This document shows, piece after piece, positions 38,293-47,085 of a DNA stretch of 64,000 nt. Under the pieces are notes generated by a model that worked only from the letters and a program-made list of their open reading frames with translations, made no database searches and was not told where the DNA came from. How positions within the stretch are numbered: the stretch's first letter is position 1; each line of letters opens with the position of its first letter. The DNA comes from PALSA-243 sp963743705 (lineage in GTDB: Bacteria; Acidobacteriota; Terriglobia; Bryobacterales; Bryobacteraceae), in contig CAVUQS010000006.1 in NCBI GenBank assembly GCA_963743705.1, forward strand, positions 62,001 through 126,000, read 5' to 3'. The position numbers and the translations under genes are program-made.

Positions 38293-39076
38293 GCGGTTCC
38301 AGTTTCAGGAGCGCCTGAAATTCAGGCAACGCGCGCAACGGTATGAATTCCGGGGTGTCCGCCAGTTTTTCCTTTTCCTTGAGGCCCTCTTCGAGCGCTT
38401 TGCGAAGATATTGCAGCGCCAGCTCGTTCCGTCCCGATTTGGCATACATCCGGGCCAGATAGAAGTGGAACTTGGCGCGCTCTTCAATATTGCGCTCCTG
38501 CATCATCACGCCATAATTGCCGTGCCGCTCAAACGCTTCCGGGTCGAGTTGCAGCGCGGTTTGGAAGGCCACCTGGGCGCGGTCGTAATTCTTGCGCGAG
38601 AACCAGGAGGACCCCAGATTGATGTAAACCGCGGCCGATTTCGCGTCGTCCGGCGCCAGCTTGATCGCTCGCGAGAACCAGGTGGTGGCGCGGCGATAGC
38701 TCTTCTCGGCGTAATAGATGGTGCCGATATTATTGATCGCCTCTTCGTAATCCGGCTTCAACTTGTAGGCAGCTTCATATTCCTTCATGGCCTGCTTGAG
38801 TTGCAGAAGCTGGTGGTAGGCGATGCCGGTCTTATTGCGAAGGGTCGGATCTTTGAGCGAGCCTTCGCGGAATGTTTCGATGGCTTCGCGGTACATCCTA
38901 CGGGCAAGGAAGATGTCGCCGCGCATTTCGAGAGTGACAGGTTCACGCTCCACCGTTTGTGGCGGCGCGTTAGTGGCGGTTCGAGACCCATCCAACATCG
39001 CGCTCCCCGTCTGTGCCAACGCGAATGCAGGAGTGAGGCCCGCCACTAGCAACAAAGCTAAAGGTCGAGAAACCAT
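38282..39076 (-). CDS. secreted TPR-repeat protein
   Basis: This 264-residue protein has a signal peptide (VSRPLALLLVAGLTPAFALAQ) and about five tetratricopeptide repeats from residue 55 onward, such as GIAYHQLLQLKQAMKEYEAAYKLKPDYEEAINNIG and the following YINLGSSWFSRKNYDRA unit. TPRs bind protein partners. It lies 21 bases downstream of the PBP gene and overlaps the following TPR lipoprotein gene by 11 bases, so the three form one operon. A role in cell-wall enzyme assembly is suggested by context only. Confidence 0.88.
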   Translation of the reverse strand: MVSRPLALLLVAGLTPAFALAQTGSAMLDGSRTATNAPPQTVEREPVTLEMRGDIFLARRMYREAIETFREGSLKDPTLRNKTGIAYHQLLQLKQAMKEYEAAYKLKPDYEEAINNIGTIYYAEKSYRRATTWFSRAIKLAPDDAKSAAVYINLGSSWFSRKNYDRAQVAFQTALQLDPEAFERHGNYGVMMQERNIEERAKFHFYLARMYAKSGRNELALQYLRKALEEGLKEKEKLADTPEFIPLRALPEFQALLKLEPRVL

Positions 39077-39097
39077 GGGGCCCCCCTTATATGGATT

Positions 39098-41698
39098 CTA
39101 TTTAAACACACCCAGAATACGGTGGAGTAAACTCTTCTTCGTTCCCGGCTTCTCGGGTTTGTCCGGCTGCTTCTGCTGGGCCGGTTGCACGGCCGGTTGG
39201 TCCGGCGGAATTTGACGGGCGGCGCGGCGCGCCACGGCGTCGGAGGAAACCTGCGCTCCGCCCGGTTGCGGCGGGTTCCCCGGCGCTGCCGCGGGAGGCG
39301 CGTCGCTGGTCGAACTCGTACTCCAGCCGGTGATGTGCGTGACTCCCTGCCTGCCGCCGTGCAGCGGGCACAAGGCAACCGGCTGCGTTCCGGCGATGTA
39401 AACCTCGGGCCGCACATTGGGGCACTGCGGCGTCGCGACCCCGTCGGACAGGGGGTCGATATCCACGGTCACGATGCCATCCGGCGGGCTGAACGGCTTG
39501 GCGTCGTGATATTCGCGGAAATCGAGCGCGCGCTTCATGAATTCGGCCCAAATCGGCGCGGCGGAGTGCGCGCCTTCGATATCCAGATCGCGGCTGTCGT
39601 CGAAGCCCACCCACACGATGCACAGTAGTTCCGAGGTGTAACCGGCGAACCAGCCGTCGCGATCTGAGGTTCCGGTCTTTCCCGCCGCCGGAGCGGTGAA
39701 CTTATACTTGGCCCGCACGCCCGCGGCCGTACCGTAGCGCAGCACATCTTCCATCATGTTGGTCATCAGGTAGGCCACGCGCGGGTCGAGTTCCTGCCTT
39801 TTTTCGACGGTGTTGTTGTAGAGTTTGGCGCCGTCGCGCGATCGTACCAGGCTGACAAAGTTCGGCTTTACATACACGCCTTTGTTGGCGAATATGGTGT
39901 ACGCTCCAACGGCTTCAAGCGGCGTGATGTCATAGGAACCCAGCGCCACCGCCGGCGTGGGCTGAATCCTGTCGTTCATGCCCGCCTTCTTGGCCATGGC
40001 AACCACGTTGTCGTAGCCCACCATTTCCGCCACGCGGACTGCCGGAACATTGACCGAATGCGCCAGCGCTTCGCGGATGGTGATATCGCCCCAGGTTTTC
40101 TTGTCGAAATTCTTGGGCGAATACTCCTTCGTGCCGCTCTCGTAATAGAACGTCGTCGGATCGCCGTTGACGAGGGTGCTCGGCGTCAGAATGTGCGAAC
40201 CGCCGTTTAGCGCCGTGTTCAACGCTGTTGCGTATACGAACGCCTTGAAGATCGACCCGGGCTGCCGTTGCGCCAGAATGTGGTTCAACTGGCTCGCGCC
40301 GTAATTACGCCCGCCGGCCAGCGCCCGCACCGCGCCGGTATGCGGATCGATAGCGATCAGCGCCACCTGCGGTTCCGGCGGCGTCTGGCCCCGGAAGCGC
40401 TTCTGCTTGCGGATCTGCTCATCCACGTTCTGCATCCCCGAGCGGATAGCCTCGGTCGCCGCGCGCTGCAGGCGCATATCGAGCGTGGTGTAAACGCGGG
40501 CTTCGTTGGTTTTGAAGTCGGCGTCTTGAAACTTGTTCTGCAGTTCCTCGCCCACCAGGTCCACGAAATACGGCGCCTCCGTGGATTGCGCCGCGCCCCG
40601 CGCCACAACGATCGGCGCTTGAATCGCCAGCGCATAATCGCGGTCGGTAATGTACCCGTTCTGCCGCATGAGGCTGAGCACCACGTTGCGGCGCTCCTTC
40701 AGGCGATCCGGATGGCGATAGGGGTCGAACGCCGACGGCCGCTGGATCATGCCGGCAAGGGCCGCGGCTTCCGGTAGATTGATCTGGCTAAGGTCCTTGC
40801 CGAAAAATGCCTCGGCCGCCTCGCCGAAGCCGAAGATCTGGAACGAACCGTGCGCGCCCAGATGGTAATCGTTGGCGTAATAAGCGAAAATCTCCTGCTT
40901 CGAGAGCTTCTGCTCGAGTTGCACCGTAACGATCAGCTCCGCCCATTTGCGCGAGATGCTCTTGTCGTATTCGCCCAGAATCATGCGCGCCAGTTGCATC
41001 GTGAGCGTGGAAGCGCCCTGATCCTTGCGTCCCTGGCGGAGATCCACATAGGCGGCTTTCACCACGCGCGCCGGGTCGAAGCCCAGATGCTCGAAGAAGT
41101 GCTTGTCTTCCGCCGACGTAATGGCCTGCACCAGCACCGGGGGAATGTCGCGGAACTTCACCGTGCGCCGCTTCTCGCGGCTGGGTCCGGCGACGTTGGT
41201 GATCAGTTGCGGTTCCAGCTCATATTCCGGACGCGCTGTGTTGTCCTGCAGCGACACGATCTGCGAAATGCGGCCGTTGGCGAACTTGATGGTCGCCGCT
41301 TCCTGATCGAAATAAGATTGCGGGCCGGGGAAGATGTCGATCGAACTGGGCTGGCGTTGGTAATAACCCGCCGGATTGGAGCGCGATTCCGTATAGCCGG
41401 AGCGCCGCAAACTTCCCGCAATATCCTCGGGCGACGAAACATCGCCCACCGCTACCGATTCCGGGGCGGCGAAGATTTTGGCGGAGTTCGAGAACGGCCC
41501 GCGCAGCTTTTCCGCCACCAGGCTGGTGTATTTGCTGTAGGAATAGGAAAAAATCGCGACCGCCGCGATGATCAGCAGCGCGCCCGCCAGCATCAGAACG
41601 CGGCCAAACCGGCCGAGGAAAAAGCGCGCCAAGCCATCGCGGGCCGGCACGCGGACTTTCATTTCTCGCTTTTTCGGCACTACGTACGATTGTCTCAT
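39098..41698 (-). CDS. class A penicillin-binding protein (PBP1A/1B type)
   Basis: This bifunctional peptidoglycan synthase (866 residues) has one transmembrane anchor (about 35-55), a UvrB-like/UB2H-like domain (about 60-160), a GT51 transglycosylase (about 170-350, with catalytic Glu197 in AEDKHFFEH and the KWAELIVTVQLEQKLSKQEI region) and a transpeptidase (about 400-740). The transpeptidase has Ser482 in SIFK, the SVN motif at 548-550 and KTGT at 674-677, so it looks active and a beta-lactam target. The C-terminus (about 770-860) is Pro/Gln-rich and disordered. It heads an operon with the two TPR genes. The start has no ribosome site that I could confirm, and the first 25 residues are basic. 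Confidence 0.95.
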   Translation of the reverse strand: MRQSYVVPKKREMKVRVPARDGLARFFLGRFGRVLMLAGALLIIAAVAIFSYSYSKYTSLVAEKLRGPFSNSAKIFAAPESVAVGDVSSPEDIAGSLRRSGYTESRSNPAGYYQRQPSSIDIFPGPQSYFDQEAATIKFANGRISQIVSLQDNTARPEYELEPQLITNVAGPSREKRRTVKFRDIPPVLVQAITSAEDKHFFEHLGFDPARVVKAAYVDLRQGRKDQGASTLTMQLARMILGEYDKSISRKWAELIVTVQLEQKLSKQEIFAYYANDYHLGAHGSFQIFGFGEAAEAFFGKDLSQINLPEAAALAGMIQRPSAFDPYRHPDRLKERRNVVLSLMRQNGYITDRDYALAIQAPIVVARGAAQSTEAPYFVDLVGEELQNKFQDADFKTNEARVYTTLDMRLQRAATEAIRSGMQNVDEQIRKQKRFRGQTPPEPQVALIAIDPHTGAVRALAGGRNYGASQLNHILAQRQPGSIFKAFVYATALNTALNGGSHILTPSTLVNGDPTTFYYESGTKEYSPKNFDKKTWGDITIREALAHSVNVPAVRVAEMVGYDNVVAMAKKAGMNDRIQPTPAVALGSYDITPLEAVGAYTIFANKGVYVKPNFVSLVRSRDGAKLYNNTVEKRQELDPRVAYLMTNMMEDVLRYGTAAGVRAKYKFTAPAAGKTGTSDRDGWFAGYTSELLCIVWVGFDDSRDLDIEGAHSAAPIWAEFMKRALDFREYHDAKPFSPPDGIVTVDIDPLSDGVATPQCPNVRPEVYIAGTQPVALCPLHGGRQGVTHITGWSTSSTSDAPPAAAPGNPPQPGGAQVSSDAVARRAARQIPPDQPAVQPAQQKQPDKPEKPGTKKSLLHRILGVFK

Positions 41699-41815
41699 GT
41701 GTCGCTTCCGCGCGGAATGAGAGAAATGTTGCGCTTGCTGCTCTGTAATGCAGCTCGCGGACCTTTCGGCACAGACTGATTAGGAAGGAGTTAACTGGTA
41801 CTGCGGAGAGGGGTT

Positions 41816-41831
41816 GTGTCCGCACGGACAC
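41816..41831. repeat. short inverted repeat upstream of the PBP gene
   Basis: GTGTCCG (41816-41822) and CGGACAC (41825-41831) are perfectly complementary around a 2-base centre. It lies 118 bases upstream of the PBP start and 27 bases after the stop of the minus-strand zinc-ribbon gene. A 2-base loop is too small for a terminator hairpin, so an operator is possible. Confidence 0.3.
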
Positions 41832-41857
41832 GCACGGCGCGTAGGATGCTCGCTACG

Positions 41858-42478
41858 CTATTTGTCGCGGTCTTGGTCGCTGGCCGCGTAGAGATCTTCC
41901 CACATATCGCCCGAGGAACTCGTCCATTCGGGATTCTCCAGCTCGGAGGTCTGATACTCCTCCTGCTTCAGCGTTCCATGGCCATAGGGGCAGATGTACT
42001 CGGTGCGTGGCCGTCCCAGCAGCAGCATAAAGCCGCGTGAGCCGGTCTCCACCGGCATCCGCAACCGGCGCAGGCAAACACGGCAGCGGAAGCGCTGGTC
42101 GTGGACGATCAGGTAGAGCGTGCCGGCCGCAAGCAGGAACCACACCATCAGCGCCAGATTGATCGCCAGGTAGGCATTGCCATGAACCAGCGGCGCAATC
42201 GCGCGCTTCGTGGCGTCGTCCGACTTGTGCGCCACGGCGGAACGATTCGGGGGAACTATCTTGACGTAGGGACCGGGCGACAAACTCTTCGGCGTCAGCA
42301 CTTCGTCCGCCGGCGGCTGTTCCTGAGCGTTGTACGCCTGCGTGGCTGACGGAGCGGATTTTGTCTGCGCAGTGGGTGCGGAGTCGTCCGGCGCAAGCGG
42401 GCCGAGGAAGGCCAAAAGGCCGTAAAACACCGCCGCTGCAACGATCAGCTTGGCCGCGAAGTACGCCCAATAGCGCAT
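41858..42478 (-). CDS. membrane-anchored zinc-ribbon protein, function unknown
   Basis: This 206-residue protein has an N-terminal helix (about 4-28), a Pro/Ala-rich linker, a second helix (about 100-122) and a cytosolic or periplasmic C-terminal part with FRCRVCLRRL and a second pair in YICPYGHG, which suggest a zinc site. The C-terminal tail is acidic (ENPEWTSSSGDMWEDLYAASDQD). I chose the ATG at 42478; the frame is open 19 codons further up without a better ribosome site. I recognise no family. It is 63 bases downstream of proline dehydrogenase on the same strand. Confidence 0.72.
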   Translation of the reverse strand: MRYWAYFAAKLIVAAAVFYGLLAFLGPLAPDDSAPTAQTKSAPSATQAYNAQEQPPADEVLTPKSLSPGPYVKIVPPNRSAVAHKSDDATKRAIAPLVHGNAYLAINLALMVWFLLAAGTLYLIVHDQRFRCRVCLRRLRMPVETGSRGFMLLLGRPRTEYICPYGHGTLKQEEYQTSELENPEWTSSSGDMWEDLYAASDQDRDK

Positions 42479-42541
42479 ACTCGTTAGACTCTGACCCCCT
42501 GTACTTAGTTTCCACGCCCGCCACGCCGGACGCAAGGGCTA

Positions 42542-43456
42542 TCACGCTCGGAACAGATTACGCAGGATGAATAGCACGTTCGCCGGGCGCTCCGCCATAC
42601 GCCGCATATAGTACGGATACCAGGCTTCGCCGAAAGGTACGTAGAGGCGCAGACGGTAGCCCTCGGCGATGAGTTGGCGCTGCAACCCCCGGCGAATTCC
42701 GTAGAGCATCTGAAACTCGAACGAATCGCGCGGCTTTTTGCGCTCGGCCGCGTAGGCCTTCGTAGCCGCGATCATATTTTCGTCGTGGGTGGCAATCGCC
42801 GGATACGTTCCCCGGTCGAGTAAGAGCTTCATCAGCTCCACGTAGTTCCGGTCGACATCCTCTTTCTTCGGAAACGCCACCGTCGCCGGTTCCAGGTACG
42901 CGCCCTTGCACAAGCGCACGCGAATGCCGCGCTCGCAGAGATCCTCAATATCGCTCTTGGAGCGGTACAGATAGGCTTGGATCACCGTTCCCACCGCGCC
43001 GTGCTTGGCGTGAAGGTCGCGCACCAGCGCCAGCGTGCGGTCGGTATATTCGCTCGATTCCATATCCACGCGCACGAAGTTCTTCAGCTCTGCGGCGCGC
43101 GCCACCAGCCGTCCCACGTTCGCGCGGCATTCGGATTCCGAAAGATCGAGGCCGAATTGCGTCAGTTTGAGCGAAACGTTGCCTTGAATTCCGCTGGGGC
43201 CGATGGCTTCGAGAGTCCGCAGGTACACGTCGCGTGCTTCGGCCGCTTCGGCGAGAGCGCTGACGCTTTCGCCCAGGTGGTCGAGGGTAACGGTGATCCC
43301 TTCCTGGTTAAGGCCGCGGCTCACGGCCAGTGCTTGTTCGAGTTGTTCCCCCGCCACGAACCGGGTGGCGAGCCGGCGGGCGGTAGGCGAGGTTTCCATC
43401 CACCGCCTTAACCGCTTCCGCCGCGATAAAAACAGGAGGAAAGCGCGCACCATCAC
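42542..43456 (-). CDS. proline dehydrogenase
   Basis: This FAD enzyme oxidises proline to pyrroline-5-carboxylate, the first step of proline use. The 304-residue protein matches monofunctional ProDH (TIM barrel without the PutA C-terminal dehydrogenase). Motifs are RVRLCKGAYLEP (about 181-192), ATHDEN (about 221-226), and YGIRRGLQRQLIAEGYRLRLYVPFGEAWYPYYMRRM (about 250-285), which contains the conserved Arg pair that holds the proline carboxylate. A P5C dehydrogenase gene is not in this window. The start is GTG at 43456 with an ATG directly after it; neither has a good ribosome site. It is divergent from the small gene at 43467 (10-base gap). Confidence 0.9.
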   Translation of the reverse strand: MMVRAFLLFLSRRKRLRRWMETSPTARRLATRFVAGEQLEQALAVSRGLNQEGITVTLDHLGESVSALAEAAEARDVYLRTLEAIGPSGIQGNVSLKLTQFGLDLSESECRANVGRLVARAAELKNFVRVDMESSEYTDRTLALVRDLHAKHGAVGTVIQAYLYRSKSDIEDLCERGIRVRLCKGAYLEPATVAFPKKEDVDRNYVELMKLLLDRGTYPAIATHDENMIAATKAYAAERKKPRDSFEFQMLYGIRRGLQRQLIAEGYRLRLYVPFGEAWYPYYMRRMAERPANVLFILRNLFRA

Positions 43457-43466
43457 AGGCTAACAG

Positions 43467-43778
43467 GTGGACCAATCGTCGAGCCACGGAAATCAGCGGC
43501 GTGAAGACTGTTATTCTTGCGATTTGAAAGTCGATTGGCAGATAGATATCAAGCCCGGGGAACTGCGCTGCCCGTACTGCTTTGGAAAGGACATCGTGCC
43601 TTCGAAGTCGCGTGGGATTTGGGATACGTTCCTCGGCAGTTTGGGGCGCGTACCGCGCCATTGCCGCTCTTGCGGGCGGCGCTTCCATCCCAGTCAAAAG
43701 GCCGTCGAACGCGCTGCCGAATTGCGTGCAGAAAAAGAAAGCGCCCAATCTGGGCGCCAGAGCGATACAGGATTTTAG
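43467..43778 (+). CDS. small zinc-ribbon protein, function unknown
   Basis: This 103-residue cytosolic protein has three Cys pairs: YSCDL, LRCPYCFGKD and RHCRSCGRRF, which form one or two zinc ribbons. The tail is Lys/Glu-rich. The start is GTG, which overlaps the only AGG-like ribosome site, and the gene begins 10 bases from the divergent proline dehydrogenase, so the two promoters must overlap the other gene's start. I recognise no function. Confidence 0.65.
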   Translation: MDQSSSHGNQRREDCYSCDLKVDWQIDIKPGELRCPYCFGKDIVPSKSRGIWDTFLGSLGRVPRHCRSCGRRFHPSQKAVERAAELRAEKESAQSGRQSDTGF

Positions 43779-43816
43779 AAAGGCGGCGGCCAGTTTCCCG
43801 GCCGCCGCCCCATTGC

Positions 43817-46800
43817 TTAGAACGTGAGACGCGCGCTCACTTGCAATCGGCGCGCCTGCGTGCCATCGGGGAAGCCGCCGTCGGACGTTCCGAATCCAAA
43901 CGCCGTTGGCGTGTAGGTCAAAACGCCTTTGGCTTCCGTGAACGCCTGCGTCGCAAGAGCTGTAGGCGACCAGTTATTCGCAATGTTGAACGCTTCGAAG
44001 TTCAGGCTGAGCCGCATCGATTCCTTCGCAAGGGGAATATGCTTGGTCAAGCGGAAGTTCTCCGTTTCCACCCAGGGCGTGTACAAGCTGTCCACGGGCA
44101 GGAAGGGCACGCGGAAATTTCCGTTGAAGCCGTTGAGCGCGTCGGCGCTGTATAACATCGTCGTCGGCGTGTCGTTCATTTTGACGGTCAAGCTTCCAGT
44201 CGGCCGGCCGCTCTGCAGCGTCGTGATGCTGGCGAGTTGCCAGTTATTGACGACGTACTTGGCGAAAGCGCTATTCGAATGGCTGAAGGTCGGCGCCCAA
44301 ATGAATGAATACGAGAAACGCTGGCGCTGATCGAGCGCGCCGCTGCCCTTGTCGAATCCGTATTGCCCGTTGTAAGTCCAAAGCGCATCGCTGAATCCGA
44401 AAATTGCGTTGGTTGCCGAGCCCTGCCCATCGTCGATCTCGTGCGACCACGCGTAGGAAGCATCCATCTGGAGCCCATGGGAGAATCTCTTGAGGAAAGT
44501 AACGCTCAGTCCGTCATACCAACTGCTGACTCCGTTTGTTTCCTCGTAGATCGCTCCGAAGTTCGGATTCGGCCGCACGGTCGAGTTGTAAACCTGCGTG
44601 GTATAGGTCGACGGAAAGCCCGCCGGCGCGCCGGAGAGCGTGTAAGTAAAGGGGGCGCCAAGAGCGGGAGCGTTGATGTCCTGAGTGCCATAGAGACTCA
44701 CGCCACGGCTGAAGATCCCCGAAACCGTGAGTACCATGCCCGAACCTAACTGCCGCTCGATTGCAATCTCCGCTTGCTCCGAATACGGCGTCTTGAGCTT
44801 GGGCGACATTACGTCGAGGGTGGAAGCTCCCGATGTAAGACCGGTAACCGGCGCCGCCAGGGCGTTCGGGAAACTCGGGCCTGCGGCAAACAGGGTGGAG
44901 TTCGACGACGAGAGGGAGTCCGAAATCTGATAAATGCCATTGCCGGTGTAGACGTCATCGAGCAGTCCGCCTACCAGCCGCGCAAAGAAGGTGCCGGCGC
45001 CGGCGCGGAATACGGTCTTGTCATTGATTTTGTAGACCAACCCGACGCGCGGCATCAGATCCACCGAGCCCGTGTGAATCGACCCTCCCGTCAAGGGGAA
45101 AGCAGGATTCGCCGGCGGCGGAGGCGGAGCAATGGTGTACTCGTACCGGGCGCCCAGGGTCAGCGACAGGCGATTGGTTAACCGCACCTGATCCTGCAGA
45201 TAGAATCCGATATCTTTGATCTTGTAGTCGACCAGAGGATTGCCGAACGTTTGGCTATACGCCGACCAGTTCTTGACGCCGGTCGTGTTGCCCGTGTAGT
45301 CCAACGCGAAGGAGGTCACCGTAGGATAGGTGTAAGAGCCGAACCGGTTGCTCAGGTAGTTGACGTTGTCGTCCACATGCTCAAAGGTGAAACCGAACTT
45401 GATCATGTGCCGGCCCTTGGACACGCTAACGTCGTCCGCGAATTCGTGGCGCGTTTCCATTGGCTCGACGCGGGGAAGATAAGTCGCAGGTCCAAGCTGA
45501 ACGCCGGCCACGGACACGTCCAGATAACCAAGTCCGCCGCCCAATTCAGCCGAATCGAAGCTGTCCGCCTGTCGATCGGTATCCAGACCGTAGCGGAACG
45601 AATTGACGACCGAGTTGCTAATTACCGACGTCCAGGTGAATTTTCCGTTGCGGACGGTTACGCTGTCGTCGCCGTTTCCGTTGATGCCCGCGCCGGACGT
45701 GGATGACAGGCCGGTTTGAATTCCATTGGGCGACAACCAGGTCAGGTAGTTGAAGCTCGCGCTGAACGTATTCTTGTCGTTCAAGTGATAGTCGAGCCGG
45801 CCGAAATAAAGATCGTTCTTGGCGGTACGCGGAATCTGTCCGAAGAAGCGCGGAAGCAATCCGTTAATCGCCTGGCACTGTGCGGCGGTTGCGGGAGCGC
45901 CGCAGGTGAGCCATACCTGGTTGGCCGTATCCACGAACCCGGCTTTGACGTAGCTATCCACATACGGGAAGTTACGCCGCGTGACGTCCGCGCTCACGAA
46001 ATAGAAGAGCTTGTCTTTGATAATCGCGCCACCGACGGTTCCCCCGGTCTGAATACGGTGCTCGGTCGGGTTGATTTGGGAATACGGATCGTGGGCGTCG
46101 AAGCCCGTGCTGCGCAGATAGTAGAATGCGCTTCCGTGAACGGCATTGCCGCCGCTCTTGGTGACGGTATTCACTACGCCGCCCATGGCGCGTCCATATT
46201 CGGCCGAGACATTCGCCGACACAACCTGGAACTCCTGAACCGCGTCCGCCGAAACTTGCGACTGGATGCGGGTGCGGCCCGCATTCTCGTCGTAGAACTG
46301 CTCCGTATTGTCGTTGCCATCGAGCAGGAACGAGTTGTTGCCCGCCACCCCGCGGAAGGTGAGCAAGCCGAAGGTGGCGTCGTTGGTGACGCCCGGTGTG
46401 AGCAGCACGAATGAATCGACGCGCCGGCCATTGATCGGCAGCTCCTGAATCTGCTGGCTGCTGACGACGGTTGAAACATCGGTCTTGGTGGAATCGACCA
46501 ATGGCGCAGTGGCGGAGACTTCCACTTGCGTGGTGGCTGTTCCCACTTGCAAGGCGACGTTCAGCTCCAGGTTTTGGCCCACCTGCAGATCGATGTCTTT
46601 GATCTCATAGGTCGCGAATCCCGCGGCCGTAACCGTAACCTGATAACCGTTTCCAGGAATCAGCGACGGGGCGGTGAAAGCGCCGGCGTTATTCGACGTG
46701 ATCGTGCGGACCTGCCCCTGGCTTGCGCTCGAAATCACCACCTTCGCGTTCGGAACCGCGGCGCTGGACGCGTCATGGACGGTTCCGGAAATTCCAGCCA

Positions 46801-46873
46801 CGCCGCCGGCGGCTTGGCCGAACACGGAGGCGGAAGACAATAGAAATAGCGATGCGATTTGTCTAACGTTCAT
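43817..46873 (-). CDS. Oar-like TonB-dependent outer-membrane receptor, second copy
   Basis: This 1018-residue protein has a signal peptide (NVRQIASLFLLSSASVFGQ), a carboxypeptidase-regulatory-like domain (about 25-105, with TVHDASSAAVPNAKVVISS), a plug domain (about 110-230) and a TonB-dependent barrel ending in LQVSARLTF. It is less similar to the receptor at 3444 than the two VPS10 proteins are to each other. The start ATG at 46873 has AGGGA 8 bases upstream and starts the signal peptide. A strong promoter-like element with an overlapping palindrome is 61 bases upstream. The neighbouring amidohydrolase and NHL genes are on the same strand, so one surface-degradation locus is possible. Confidence 0.92.
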   Translation of the reverse strand: MNVRQIASLFLLSSASVFGQAAGGVAGISGTVHDASSAAVPNAKVVISSASQGQVRTITSNNAGAFTAPSLIPGNGYQVTVTAAGFATYEIKDIDLQVGQNLELNVALQVGTATTQVEVSATAPLVDSTKTDVSTVVSSQQIQELPINGRRVDSFVLLTPGVTNDATFGLLTFRGVAGNNSFLLDGNDNTEQFYDENAGRTRIQSQVSADAVQEFQVVSANVSAEYGRAMGGVVNTVTKSGGNAVHGSAFYYLRSTGFDAHDPYSQINPTEHRIQTGGTVGGAIIKDKLFYFVSADVTRRNFPYVDSYVKAGFVDTANQVWLTCGAPATAAQCQAINGLLPRFFGQIPRTAKNDLYFGRLDYHLNDKNTFSASFNYLTWLSPNGIQTGLSSTSGAGINGNGDDSVTVRNGKFTWTSVISNSVVNSFRYGLDTDRQADSFDSAELGGGLGYLDVSVAGVQLGPATYLPRVEPMETRHEFADDVSVSKGRHMIKFGFTFEHVDDNVNYLSNRFGSYTYPTVTSFALDYTGNTTGVKNWSAYSQTFGNPLVDYKIKDIGFYLQDQVRLTNRLSLTLGARYEYTIAPPPPPANPAFPLTGGSIHTGSVDLMPRVGLVYKINDKTVFRAGAGTFFARLVGGLLDDVYTGNGIYQISDSLSSSNSTLFAAGPSFPNALAAPVTGLTSGASTLDVMSPKLKTPYSEQAEIAIERQLGSGMVLTVSGIFSRGVSLYGTQDINAPALGAPFTYTLSGAPAGFPSTYTTQVYNSTVRPNPNFGAIYEETNGVSSWYDGLSVTFLKRFSHGLQMDASYAWSHEIDDGQGSATNAIFGFSDALWTYNGQYGFDKGSGALDQRQRFSYSFIWAPTFSHSNSAFAKYVVNNWQLASITTLQSGRPTGSLTVKMNDTPTTMLYSADALNGFNGNFRVPFLPVDSLYTPWVETENFRLTKHIPLAKESMRLSLNFEAFNIANNWSPTALATQAFTEAKGVLTYTPTAFGFGTSDGGFPDGTQARRLQVSARLTF

Positions 46874-46933
46874 AGATTTTTCCCTGAGCGGAAGCAGAAT
46901 AACAGGCCGCACATTACGGTTTCATGAGCGTCT

Positions 46934-46966
46934 GGTAATATTACCTGACGAGTCTGGCTGAACCAA
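46934..46966 (-). promoter_or_regulatory. promoter with palindromic operator over the -10 box
   Basis: On the minus strand TTGGTT (46966-46961) and TAATAT (46943-46938) are 17 bases apart. The -10 box is the centre of a perfect 12-base palindrome, GGTAATATTACC, at 46934-46945. The leader to the receptor start is about 58 bases. A protein dimer bound there would block the -10. No adjacent regulator gene is evident. Confidence 0.55.
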
Positions 46967-47044
46967 CGCACAGCCCGATTGCCTCATTCCAATTTGACCC
47001 TTGACTGACTCGATTGTGGGAGTATAACCCAATTCTGCTTAAAT

Positions 47045-47066
47045 CGGTTAACGAATTTATTAACCG
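47045..47066. repeat. AT-rich inverted repeat
   Basis: CGGTTAA (47045-47051) and TTAACCG (47060-47066) pair perfectly around an 8-base loop. It lies 20 bases after the stop of the amidohydrolase gene and upstream of the receptor promoter. It may be a weak terminator or an operator; no T-run follows on the minus strand. Confidence 0.35.
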
Positions 47067-47085
47067 TCCTGAAGGTCCTGCAATA

